Assembly: GCF_025362475.1 (NCBI RefSeq)
Contig: NZ_JANYGH010000059.1
Coordinates: 1 to 64,000 of the forward strand
Reading direction: 5' to 3'
DNA: 64,000 nucleotides
Source: Mucilaginibacter sp.
GTDB lineage: Bacteria; Bacteroidota; Bacteroidia; Sphingobacteriales; Sphingobacteriaceae
The translations under genes and the position numbers were made by a program. The notes below the pieces were generated by a model that searched no databases, was not told where the DNA came from, and saw only the letters and a list, made by a program, of their open reading frames with translations. Within the stretch, counting starts at the first letter, position 1, and each line of letters opens with the position of its first letter. Of this stretch, positions 52,942 through 60,800 are shown one piece after another.

Positions 52942-54360
52942 ATGAAACGCGAAAACCTCATTCTGTTAGCCGATGCTTATAAATATGCCCACCATAAATT
53001 ATACTATCCCGGTACCACTAAAATTTACAGTTACCTGGAAAGTCGTGGCGGAATGTTTAATGAAACCATATTTTTTGGCTTACAATATATTTTGAAAGAA
53101 TACCTGCAGGGCCCCGCATTTACACAGCAGGAACTGGACGAAGCCGAAGGCTTTTTGCAGCAGGTATTTGGCCGGGATGATGTGTTTGATAAAAGTAAGT
53201 TTCAGTATATACTGGATAAGTACAATGGCAAATTACCCGTAACTATAAAGGCCGTAGCCGAAGGTACTGCTGTACCAACCGGCAATGTATTGATGACCAT
53301 TGAAAATACCGACCCGGAATGTTACTGGCTCACCAATTTTTTAGAAACTTTACTGGTACAGGTATGGTACCCTTGCACCGTAGCTACACTAAGCAACCAG
53401 ATAAAAAAGATGGTAACCCGGTACTATACCGAAACTGCCACACCTGAAGCCAGCGGCGGGATAGACTTTGTGCTGAATGATTTTGGCTTTCGTGGTGTTA
53501 GCAGTGTGGAAAGCGCTAAAATTGGCGGCGCGGCACATTTGCTTAATTTTAGCGGCAGCGATAACCTGGCCGGTTCATTAATGGCTATTGATTATTACGA
53601 TGCCCAAAAAGTTTATGGTTTAAGTATCCCGGCTACCGAGCATAGCATCTGCACATTACTGGGCAGGGAAGGGGAGCTGGAAGTTTTCAGGCATGTATTA
53701 AAAACCTTCCCTACAGGTATCATTGCTTGCGTATCTGACAGTTTTAACATTTTCAGGGCTTGCAAAGAGTATTGGGGAACCGAATTGCGGAACGAGATCC
53801 TGAGCAGGGATGGCACGCTGGTGGTCCGCCCGGATAGCGGCGACCCCGTGAGGACCCTGCTTGAAATATTTGAGATCCTGTTTACTCAATTTGGTTATAC
53901 GGTTAACGGCAAGGGGTACAAAGTTTTACCGCCACAGCTAAGGGTGATACAGGGCGATGGCGTAAACTATAATGAGATAGGCAATATTTATGAAGCGTTA
54001 AAAAATAATGGCATCAGTGCCGAAAACCTGGTATTGGGCATGGGTGGCGCTTTGCTGCAAAAGATTGACCGCGATACACAGAAATTTGCTTTAAAATGCA
54101 GCTGCGCTGTTATTAATGGTAAAGAGGTTAGCGTTGCGAAAAGCCCGGCGGAGATGAATGCGCAGGGTGACATTACCGAAAGTTTTAAAAAGAGCAAAGG
54201 AGGCAGGTTAAAGCTGCTGAAACTGAACGGTGTATTCAAAACTGTTAACGAGGATGATGAACCCGGCGCAGAAAACCTGTTGAAAACCGTTTTTGAGAAC
54301 GGTAATTTAATTAATACCCTTACTTTTGAACAGGTCAAGACCAACGTAAATACCAATTAA
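52942..54360 (+). CDS. nadV: nicotinamide phosphoribosyltransferase (NadV/NAMPT)
   Basis: The 472-aa enzyme converts nicotinamide and PRPP to NMN. It is of NAMPT length and carries the family features: N-terminal LADAYKYAHHKLYYP, YSYLESRGG, NDFGFRGVSSVESAKIGGAAH, PATEHSI, the PRPP-site stretch VVRPDSGDP near residue 293, and GDGVNYNEIGNIYEAL. It is second in the operon, between nadM (4 bp) and the prs gene (7 bp). Nicotinamide salvage to NAD in two steps is therefore encoded together. Confidence 0.95.
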   Translation: MKRENLILLADAYKYAHHKLYYPGTTKIYSYLESRGGMFNETIFFGLQYILKEYLQGPAFTQQELDEAEGFLQQVFGRDDVFDKSKFQYILDKYNGKLPVTIKAVAEGTAVPTGNVLMTIENTDPECYWLTNFLETLLVQVWYPCTVATLSNQIKKMVTRYYTETATPEASGGIDFVLNDFGFRGVSSVESAKIGGAAHLLNFSGSDNLAGSLMAIDYYDAQKVYGLSIPATEHSICTLLGREGELEVFRHVLKTFPTGIIACVSDSFNIFRACKEYWGTELRNEILSRDGTLVVRPDSGDPVRTLLEIFEILFTQFGYTVNGKGYKVLPPQLRVIQGDGVNYNEIGNIYEALKNNGISAENLVLGMGGALLQKIDRDTQKFALKCSCAVINGKEVSVAKSPAEMNAQGDITESFKKSKGGRLKLLKLNGVFKTVNEDDEPGAENLLKTVFENGNLINTLTFEQVKTNVNTN

Positions 54361-54367
54361 TACCACC

Positions 54368-55272
54368 ATGACGAAACTACTGTTTGCAATAAAAGATTAT
54401 GAATACCTGGCCGAAAAAGTACTGGCCTGCGGAACTTTTGAAAAAGGGGAATTAGTAGTTATCATTTTACCGATGGCGAGCGCTATCAGCGAATTTTAAC
54501 CCCTGTTGAAAATCGGGATGTAGTTATAATTGGAGGTACCGTAACAGACCAGGCTACGTTGGAACTTTATGACCTGGCATCCTCGCTGGTAAGTTATGGG
54601 GCCAACTCATTAACATTGGTTATCCCGTATTTTGGCTATTCAACTATGGAACGTGCGGTGTTGAGTGGTGAAATTGTAACTGCTAAGACAAGAGCGCGGT
54701 TAATTTCGGCCATCCCAAAATCAAACAGGGGCAATAAAGTAGTGTTGTTTGATCTCCATTCAGAAGGGATTCAGTATTATTTTGAGCATGATCTTTACCC
54801 GGTACATGTTTACTGTAAGGATCTGGTGATAAAGGCCGCCCTTAAATATGGCGGCAATAATTTTGTGATGGCCAGTACCGATGCGGGCAGGGCTAAATGG
54901 GTGGAGTCATTAGCCAATGATATGGGCGTAAACGCCGCCTTTATACTCAAGAGGCGATTAAAGGGAGATGATACCGAAGTAAGCGCCATCAATGCGGATG
55001 TTGCTGGTAAAACGGTGGTTATTTATGATGATATGATTCGCTCTGGCGGCAGTATCATTAACGCTGCCAAAACCTACAAAAATGCCGGTGCCGCCGATAT
55101 TTATGTAATAACCACACATGGTTTGTTCATCAACAACGGCATCGAAAAATTGAAAAACAGCGGCCTCATCAAAAAGCTCATCTGCACAGATTCGCATATG
55201 AATATGCAGGCCATCGATGATGATTTTGTGGAAGTAAACAGTTTGGCTGAATTGATCTGCTCGGTTATTTAG
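54368..55272 (+). pseudogene. prs: ribose-phosphate pyrophosphokinase, frameshifted
   Basis: This PRPP synthase would supply PRPP to NadV. The reading from ATG 54368 (MTKLLFAIKDYEYLAEKVLA...GELVV) stops at 54499. The family sequence resumes in another frame from CAT at 54463 (HFTDGERYQRILTPVENRDV) and runs to 55272. The break is at about 54461-54463 and equals one missing base (or two extra). Downstream motifs are intact: PYFGYSTMERAV, FDLHSEGIQYYF and the PRPP-binding VVIYDDMIRSGGS. All codons beyond the shift look well conserved, so a sequencing error or a very recent mutation is more likely than an old pseudogene. Repaired, the protein would have about 301 aa. Confidence 0.85.
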
Positions 55273-55375
55273 TGGAGATCATTTTATGTTAGGTGGTATT
55301 TAAAGTAGAAACTAACGGCGTTTATGTTAATTCCATCTTTGCAAGTCCGCAAATCTGATGTGTGCTTTTTTTAAG

Positions 55376-55408
55376 GTCACGCTTTTGGCCGGGGCTGCAT
55401 ACTCGCGG
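55376..55408 (-). repeat. array repeat A (partial), left boundary of the orphan-gene array
   Basis: Read on the minus strand: CCGCGAGTATGCAGCCCCGG then CCAAAAGCGTGAC. It matches the left half of the array element (consensus TGGCGCGAGTATGCAGCC, then about 8 nt including GGCC, then AAAAGCGTGGAGTACTCGTGAC), but lacks the first bases and the TGGAGTACTC part. Confidence 0.75.
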
Positions 55409-55486
55409 CAGCAAAAAACGCTTGTGATGGCTGGGGGGAAATTAAATTATTAATATTTTTTATTTAGGTATAAACTAAGATAAATT

Positions 55487-55939
55487 ATGAAATTTTTAAA
55501 GCTCCTTTTTATGATCAGTGTAATACATGGCGAATGCTATGCGCAAAGCAATGCTAACGACAAAAAAGCTATCGCAATGCTAAAAGAGTTTTATGTGGCT
55601 CATCAAAGTATTGAGTCAACTATAAGATCTGCCCCGCCTAAGGTTTATGTTGGAAAAGTAGATTCTTTACAAAAGAAATATTGTACCTTAGAATTAAGGG
55701 GAAAAGTAAAAAAATATAGTGAGAATGGCATTGATTTTTTGACCAATGATAAGGGAATAGACTCTTGGTCATTTAAAACAATGACAATTGTGAGGGCTCA
55801 AACAAACGAAAATATTTACCTCGTTTGTTATGATGTTTTAGACGTCAATTACCCCAAAACTCCAGTGAAGCGACATGTTGTCTTACACGTAGGTGTACTA
55901 AATGAAAGTGGACATTATAAAGTAGCTTCCGTTAAGTAA
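55487..55939 (+). CDS. array gene 1: small secreted protein
   Basis: The 150-aa protein has a signal peptide ending near CYAQ (residue about 20). The mature part starts with a helix (KKAIAMLKEFYVAHQS) and then mixed strands (ARAQTNENIYLVCYDV-like, KRHVVLHVGVLNESGHYKVA). Length and pattern recall DUF3828-like secreted domains; this is a weak likeness. It is AT-rich compared with the nad genes. It lies between array repeats A and B. Confidence 0.72.
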   Translation: MKFLKLLFMISVIHGECYAQSNANDKKAIAMLKEFYVAHQSIESTIRSAPPKVYVGKVDSLQKKYCTLELRGKVKKYSENGIDFLTNDKGIDSWSFKTMTIVRAQTNENIYLVCYDVLDVNYPKTPVKRHVVLHVGVLNESGHYKVASVK

Positions 55940-55977
55940 TTTTATACGAATTGTGTCGTCCTAAAAAAAGGTCCCCC

Positions 55978-56030
55978 ATCTGGCGCGAGTATGCAGTCGA
56001 GGCCAAAAGCGTGGCGTACTCGTGACTTTT
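55978..56030 (+). repeat. array repeat B
   Basis: catcTGGCGCGAGTATGCAG, tcgaGGCCAAAAGCG and TGGCGTACTCGTGACTTTT. CGAGTATGC and GCGTACTCG form an imperfect 9-bp stem. The right flank (tgacttttatg..tatttat) is shared with copy D. Confidence 0.88.
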
Positions 56031-56197
56031 ATGTTTATTTATTTCAAATCCTATAATTTCCCAACGATTGCCACTTGGTTTCCATCGAACCAATGGAGCT
56101 TTATGTCGAACGCGTTTTTATTTGATCAAGTCCTCGCCTTTCTTTGAATCGTTTTTTAACCAAGCGACTAACAACCGCTCATTAATTAAGGATTATA

Positions 56198-56638
56198 ATG
56201 AAAAGAATTTTATTTTTTGTAGTTTTTGCCTTTGTGTATTCGTTCGCCAAAGCATCGGCGCCAATTGATTCAGCAAAAAAGGATACAGCAAAAATCAACA
56301 GGCAGGTAGTGAAATTGAACGAAAAACTGGCCGACTTACAAACAGATCTTACCAAAATACAGAATCGTATTCCCGATGAACAGGCAGCGGTAGAACAAAC
56401 CGCGTCAAGTTCCAATAAGGCGCAGGAAGAAAGTCGTAAAAAAGCGGCATCAGCAGTAGGGGGCGATGTGGGAGATACCCGTAAAGCTGCGAAAGCAGCG
56501 CGAAAAGCTGCCAACGAAACCAGCGACGCGGAGGATGCGAGCAATAAATTGAAAAAAGATCAGGAGAAAGTAAAAAGCATTAATCGTGAAATTGAAAAAA
56601 TCCGGGGAAAGATCAATAAGCTCCAACAGGATAGCTAA
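56198..56638 (+). CDS. array gene 2: secreted Ala/Lys-rich coiled-coil protein
   Basis: The 146-aa protein has a signal peptide (ILFFVVFAFVYSFAKASA). The mature chain is almost wholly helical with heptad-like spacing: VVKLNEKLADLQTDLTKIQN at one end, EKVKSINREIEKIRGKINKL at the other. An Ala/Lys-rich middle (TRKAAKAARKAANETSDA) separates them. No enzyme motif is seen. It may form a periplasmic coiled coil. It lies between array repeats B and C. Confidence 0.75.
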   Translation: MKRILFFVVFAFVYSFAKASAPIDSAKKDTAKINRQVVKLNEKLADLQTDLTKIQNRIPDEQAAVEQTASSSNKAQEESRKKAASAVGGDVGDTRKAAKAARKAANETSDAEDASNKLKKDQEKVKSINREIEKIRGKINKLQQDS

Positions 56639-56669
56639 AGATATTTTAACGATCAGAAGCCCCAGCCAT

Positions 56670-56752
56670 TCTGGCGCATGCTAAGTATGCACCATATAAA
56701 GTATTGAATACTCCGCGCTTTTTGCCTGGGCTGCATACTCGCGCCAAATGGG
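56670..56752 (-). repeat. array repeat C (full-length form)
   Basis: On the minus strand it begins CCCCCATTTGGCGCGAGTAT and ends GCATACTTAGCATGCGCCAG. The termini TGGCGC...GCGCCA and GTATGC...GCATAC are inverted repeats. This and copy F show that the complete element is about 80 bp. Confidence 0.88.
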
Positions 56753-57058
56753 GGAATTATGCAGGCTATTATAATTAGCCCCCCAACGCAACAACCCTAA
56801 ACCCAGACCTTCAGAATAGCCAGCATCGCCCCAAAGAAAATTACCAAAATTCATATGGTATGAACGTATTGATCTCCCTCGGGTAACAATATTCACCAGT
56901 TTTTCCTTTTAATAACCGAACTCGTTTATACCCTTTTAAGATAGCAAATGAATCTGTCTGAAACGATATACTATTAGCTTCAAGATTGGTTAAACCAAGC
57001 CAATTAAATATAAGCAGGCAAATAATAACTCTTAAAATTGTTTTTTTGATAGCATCAT
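56753..57058 (-). pseudogene. possible gene remnant between array repeat C and gene 3
   Basis: On the minus strand an ATG at 57055 is followed by CTATCAAAAAAA and then a stop. If one A were added to the seven-A run, the frame would continue as a signal-peptide-like KKTILRVIICLLIFNWLGL and run to a stop at about 56848. A second frame beyond reads NFLWGDAGYSEGLGLGLLRW. This suggests a small secreted-protein gene broken by a frameshift, but it may be chance. The stretch 56639-57124 otherwise holds no gene. Confidence 0.35.
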
Positions 57059-57124
57059 TTCTTATTTAAATCAGTATGGGTCCATGCTGATAGTCTATCT
57101 GTATTAAATTTCATTTGAAAAAAT

Positions 57125-57835
57125 TCAATTGACTATTAAATCGGCAAGTACTCCCGGTTTTAGTTGATTCAGGCTGTCCGCTGACGTCATAATGATTAGG
57201 TACACATTATTGCCCTGTTTCTTAAACATAACCTCTATCGGGATTTTTACCCCTTCCCTTTGATTCTCATATTTTATGCCCATGAAGAAATCCTGAACAC
57301 CATCCTGCTTATATTTGATATAAAAACTACGCGCCTGGCTGTAGTAATATAGGAGAGAGTCGTTTTTTACCAACTCTGATGTCTGGTCACCATCGATATT
57401 TAAATATATGGAGGAAATTTTATCTTGGGGGCCTGTTCGGTAGACCAGATCATACTTTGAAAATTTATCAAGCACATTAAAAAGAAAAAATTCGGTCTGA
57501 CTACTGCTCTTGGCCGTAACCCGCGACTCCTTTCCGAGAGTCAAACTATCAGGTGAATCTAACCGGTAGACATTAATACGAAAATCTTTTTCATAGTCGA
57601 ACTGACTTATAGGATTTCGGTCTTTACTCTCGATTGTTTTGTCGAATTTAAGTTGCTTCGGGTTACGAAATAATTTTAAATAGTCAGGGGGAATAACAAT
57701 TACAGTCCTGACACCATCCAAGACATTGGCCTGGGTGATCTTTTGGCTGTTACGCGAAAAAATGACGTATAAAAAAGCAATAAATGACAGAAGAATAGCT
57801 AACACACAAGTGATTACTATGGTCGTTTTTCTCAT
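57125..57835 (-). CDS. array gene 3: membrane-anchored protein, unknown function
   Basis: The 236-aa protein has an N-terminal membrane anchor (TIVITCVLAILLSFIAFLYVIF) and a soluble remainder. That part has beta-like stretches (VRTVIVIPPDYLKLF, TEFFLFNVLDKFSKYDLVY, KIPIEVMFKKQGNNVYLIIM). No family is recognised. It is transcribed opposite to array genes 1 and 2. It is flanked by array repeats C (beyond the remnant) and D. Confidence 0.72.
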   Translation of the reverse strand: MRKTTIVITCVLAILLSFIAFLYVIFSRNSQKITQANVLDGVRTVIVIPPDYLKLFRNPKQLKFDKTIESKDRNPISQFDYEKDFRINVYRLDSPDSLTLGKESRVTAKSSSQTEFFLFNVLDKFSKYDLVYRTGPQDKISSIYLNIDGDQTSELVKNDSLLYYYSQARSFYIKYKQDGVQDFFMGIKYENQREGVKIPIEVMFKKQGNNVYLIIMTSADSLNQLKPGVLADLIVN

Positions 57836-57929
57836 AGAATTTCTATTTAACTAAATGCAGATATGTCTAAAATAATATGAAAAACAATTAAAGTTTTTAT
57901 GCTTTTATATTTTGAATAAAACGCTCATT

Positions 57930-57983
57930 CTGGCGCGAGTATGCAGCCGTGGCCAAAAGCGTGGAGTACTAATGACTTTTATG
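57930..57983 (+). repeat. array repeat D
   Basis: cTGGCGCGAGTATGCAGCCG, tGGCCAAAAGCG and TGGAGTACTAATGACTTTT. Its shared right flank runs into the stop codon of array gene 4 (TTA at 57989-57991). Confidence 0.88.
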
Positions 57984-57988
57984 AGTAT

Positions 57989-58438
57989 TTATCGATAAAC
58001 CAAAATATATTTTTTATCGCGTTCATTGCCGTGAGAATAGTAGATTTTTTTATTAATTCTATTAATGCAATCAGTTTCTATCCGCACTGAATTAAGCAAT
58101 ATGTGATGATTGTCAATGATACTTAACTTGATTTTTTTACTAAAATGATGAGTGTCAAAAAACTCGGGAGATTGAATTAATTCCTCGCTGGAAAACCGGG
58201 TATAACCGATAGCTCCCCAAGTTAAAACCTCGTTTAACCAGCCATTTTTGTCAAAAAATTCCTTTGACTTAATCAGGTAGGTGCTTTTTCTGAATTTAAA
58301 GACTTTGTCCGTTATAGACAAAGAATAGTTAGACAAAATCCTAATTGATTGAGCTCTTTCAGTTACCCTTATTTGACTATCCTTCTTTTGGCCAAAAAAT
58401 AAAATATTAAATAATAGAAGAATTGCTATTTTATTCAT
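57989..58438 (-). CDS. array gene 4: small secreted protein, unknown function
   Basis: The 149-aa protein has a short signal peptide (IAILLLFNILFFGQ). The mature part has many Ser, Lys and aromatic residues (VTERAQSIRILSNYSLSITD, EVLTWGAIGYTRFSSEELIQ) and ends in KKYILVYR. No family is recognised. The stop codon lies 6 bp from array repeat D and within sequence that is shared between D and B, so the 3' end of the gene may be repeat-derived. Confidence 0.68.
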   Translation of the reverse strand: MNKIAILLLFNILFFGQKKDSQIRVTERAQSIRILSNYSLSITDKVFKFRKSTYLIKSKEFFDKNGWLNEVLTWGAIGYTRFSSEELIQSPEFFDTHHFSKKIKLSIIDNHHILLNSVRIETDCINRINKKIYYSHGNERDKKYILVYR

Positions 58439-58458
58439 GGGATCGTTTTTTTTATAAC

Positions 58459-58510
58459 GTCACGAGTACTCCACGCTATTGGCCAGAGCTGCATACTCGC
58501 GCCAAATGGG
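58459..58510 (-). repeat. array repeat E
   Basis: On the minus strand: CCCCATTTGGCGCGAGTATG, CAGCTCTGGCCAATAGCG and TGGAGTACTCGTGACGTTAT. It sits between array genes 4 and 5. Confidence 0.88.
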
Positions 58511-58549
58511 GAGTTCAAAAATTATACATTTAGTTTTATTAGTTTAATC

Positions 58550-59413
58550 TCAATATTTTTCTAAATAATCTTTGGGATAGTCTTTCTGATACTGTTCTGG
58601 GATTACTGTTTTTCTGTAATCCATACCATTTATCTTTAAAAAGTCGACAATTTGCATCTTCTTTTTATACTCTGAAGATCCTATTTCAAATCGCCACTTT
58701 CTCAAGGCGTCTGTTATGTATTTGGGGGAATCGCCCGGGCTGGTTTTGTAAAGAACTTGCCGAAAATCCGCACCTCTTTGTATCAAATAGGTTATGATCT
58801 CTGGATCGCCGTGAGATTCAACGCCGAGCATAGCCCAGTATAAAGGACAAATTCCATATTCGTTTACCAGGTTTACTTTTGCCCCCGCGTCAACCAATAT
58901 CTTAATATAATCAAATTTAGCCTCGGAACAGGCAATCAACAATGGCGTATCTCTCGTTTTCATCGAACCATGCTGTTCTTCATTGGGATTTCCGCCATAT
59001 TTTAAAAGTAATTTAAGAAATTTTGGATATAAATCATCAGTTCCACTCCCAATTTTCGCCGCTTCCATCAATGCCGAATCGCCATAATAGGAATCCTGTA
59101 AATTGGGATTAGCTCCTTCCTCCAAAAGCGTTTTTACAGATGTATAATTGGTATGGTATACTGCGAGAATCAACAAAGGCTGACCAAACCTGGACTCACG
59201 AAAATTAACAAGCTTTTTGTCTTTGCTGATTTCAAGTCTTATTTTCTCTACGTCTCCATCCTCGACCGCTTTTGCCAGCTCCCAGGCTGGCGTTTCCTGG
59301 AATAGCCGGTAATCGGCACCTAACAATTTAGTTTTGTCAACTATAGTATCACGGCTCGTACAGCTCATCATAAGCATCATAAACCCCATTATGTGTAGAC
59401 TCATTTTTTTCAT
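58550..59413 (-). CDS. array gene 5: ankyrin-repeat lipoprotein
   Basis: The 287-aa protein has a lipobox-type N-terminus (MGFMMLMMSCTSRD, Cys18). About five ankyrin repeats follow over residues 45-215, for example FGQPLLILAVYHTNYTSVKT, LLKYGGNPNEEQHG, TPLLIACSEAKFDYIKILVD and CPLYWAMLGVESHG. Ankyrin solenoids bind protein partners. A lipid-anchored periplasmic or surface ankyrin protein could be an immunity or inhibitor protein, but nothing proves that here. It lies between array repeats E and F. Confidence 0.85.
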   Translation of the reverse strand: MKKMSLHIMGFMMLMMSCTSRDTIVDKTKLLGADYRLFQETPAWELAKAVEDGDVEKIRLEISKDKKLVNFRESRFGQPLLILAVYHTNYTSVKTLLEEGANPNLQDSYYGDSALMEAAKIGSGTDDLYPKFLKLLLKYGGNPNEEQHGSMKTRDTPLLIACSEAKFDYIKILVDAGAKVNLVNEYGICPLYWAMLGVESHGDPEIITYLIQRGADFRQVLYKTSPGDSPKYITDALRKWRFEIGSSEYKKKMQIVDFLKINGMDYRKTVIPEQYQKDYPKDYLEKY

Positions 59414-59510
59414 TAATTACTGTAATATCAAGGGAATTTTGAATACCATGTCCATTCCAATACCCATTCCAATTCATCTTAACTGTCGCAAGAGTCCGCC
59501 CTTATGACCC

Positions 59511-59590
59511 GATGCTAAGTATGCGCCATGCTTTATAAAGTCACGAGTACTCCACGCTTTCGGCCTTGGCTGCATATTCGCGCCAAATTG
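59511..59590 (-). repeat. array repeat F (full-length form)
   Basis: On the minus strand: TTGGCGCGAATATGCAGCCA, AGGCCGAAAGCG, TGGAGTACTCGTGACTTTAT and AAAGCATGGCGCATACTTAG. Like copy C it carries the extra right part with GCGCATACTTAGCAT. Confidence 0.88.
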
Positions 59591-59594
59591 GTCA

Positions 59595-59951
59595 TTACTT
59601 TCCAAAATAGGTATCGTCATCAGACGAAAAGATCAGTTTTATTTTCCCATCATCTTCCTCCACTCTGGACATCCAAACGCCCGAGCCGATCTGCCCTGCG
59701 TCATTAAAAAAGCTAAAATCATCAAATGAAATGTATCCTGTGCGGTATTTCCATTTTCCTTTGCATTCATATACCCTGCCTTTTGAGTTAACATATTTAT
59801 GAGTATAAGAATGGTCTTTGTATACAAAAATCATATCCGCCCGATCTGTGCTATAGCTATACGTGCCAATCAGGGCATTTTCTTTCACATTAAAACAACC
59901 AACTAAAATAGGGACAATCAGTACCAGGATTATATAAATAGGTTTTCTCAT
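59595..59951 (-). CDS. array gene 6: small lipoprotein, unknown function
   Basis: The 118-aa protein has lipobox LVGC (Cys19). The mature part looks like a small beta-barrel (LIGTYSYSTDRADMIFVYKD, CKGKWKYRTGYISFDDFSFF, IGSGVWMSRVEEDDGKIKLI). No family is recognised with confidence. Its stop codon lies only about 5 bp from array repeat F; repeat G follows on its 5' side. Confidence 0.75.
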   Translation of the reverse strand: MRKPIYIILVLIVPILVGCFNVKENALIGTYSYSTDRADMIFVYKDHSYTHKYVNSKGRVYECKGKWKYRTGYISFDDFSFFNDAGQIGSGVWMSRVEEDDGKIKLIFSSDDDTYFGK

Positions 59952-59966
59952 TGCTTAATTACTTCT

Positions 59967-60036
59967 CCCATCTGGCGCGAGGTATGTCATACAAAGCAAG
60001 TGCTTTTTTATCCATGACCAACTTTATAAGGTGCCA
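59967..60036 (+). repeat. array repeat G (degenerate), right boundary of the array
   Basis: cccatcTGGCGCGAGGTATG at the left end matches the other copies. The middle is altered, and ccatgaccaactttataagg then tgccat recalls the GTGACTTTATAAAGCATGGCGCAT right part of the full element. Confidence 0.65.
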
Positions 60037-60080
60037 TTAAAGATAAATGATTTCAGCTATTTAATTATAATTTCGCCTTA

Positions 60081-60785
60081 ATGTTTCACTTTAAACAATT
60101 CAGCGTTGACCAAAGCGGCTGCGCCATGAAGATCAATACCGATGGTGTTTTGCTTGGCGCGTTAACGGGGGCTGATAATCCGGTGTCTATTTTAGATATT
60201 GGTACAGGCACAGGCGTAATAGCCCTGATGCTGGCCCAGCGTTTTGGCAGTGCGCAAATTGATGCTGTTGAAATTGATGAAAGTGCTGCCAAAACAGCTC
60301 AAAGTAATTTTAAAAATTCGCCTTTTGCCAGCAGGCTTAGGCTTTATCCATTGGGCTTTGAAGCCTTTTTTAAGACCCGCACGGATAGGAAATATGATTT
60401 GATCATCTCCAACCCGCCATTTTATATCAACTCTCTGCAATCGCCGGGCGCAAAAATAAATTTGGCTAAGCATGCCGGGGATGGATTTTTTGAAGGATTA
60501 ATTGAAGCGGTAGCAAACAACCTCAATAATGACGGGATCTGCTGGTTGATATTACCACCAGATACTGCGTTGATGGTTAAGGATTTGGCGTTACAGCGTG
60601 GCCTTTATCTGCATAAAATAATAAATGTGCATTCGTTTAATGATGAGGCGGCACATCGGGAGATCCTGGCCTTCGGGTTTGAGCATAAACAAGCCATAGC
60701 ACAGGCCTTTGTGATTTATGATGAGCCGAAGATTTACAGCAAAGCGTACCAGGAGGTGTTGAAGGAATTCCTGACGATTTTTTAG
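60081..60785 (+). CDS. tRNA1(Val) (adenine(37)-N6)-methyltransferase-like (TrmN6/YfiC)
   Basis: The 234-aa class I SAM-dependent methyltransferase has the SAM-binding ILDIGTGTGVIALMLAQR near residues 38-55 and the amino-methyltransferase motif ISNPPFY near 110. The N-terminal MFHFKQFSVDQSGCAMKINT with TDGVLLGAL is typical of the TrmN6/YfiC group, which methylates A37 of tRNA1(Val). A near-consensus box TAATTTCG lies at 60068-60075, only 5 nt before the ATG, so the mRNA may be almost leaderless. Confidence 0.92.
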   Translation: MFHFKQFSVDQSGCAMKINTDGVLLGALTGADNPVSILDIGTGTGVIALMLAQRFGSAQIDAVEIDESAAKTAQSNFKNSPFASRLRLYPLGFEAFFKTRTDRKYDLIISNPPFYINSLQSPGAKINLAKHAGDGFFEGLIEAVANNLNNDGICWLILPPDTALMVKDLALQRGLYLHKIINVHSFNDEAAHREILAFGFEHKQAIAQAFVIYDEPKIYSKAYQEVLKEFLTIF

Positions 60786-60800
60786 ATTAATACCTGTCTC

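Noticed and set aside
54461..54500. Programmed ribosomal frameshift in prs
   Set aside because: No slippery heptamer or stable downstream structure is visible at the shift point; error or mutation is simpler.
56681..56896. 71-codon minus-strand frame overlapping array repeat C
   Set aside because: Its last third is translated array repeat, and it starts mid-sequence. I treat the region as a possible gene remnant only.
55376..60036. Classical integron cassette array with attC sites
   Set aside because: The repeats lack an evident GTTRRRY core, occur in both orientations relative to the genes, and no integrase gene is present. I keep only the broader idea of a repeat-partitioned array.
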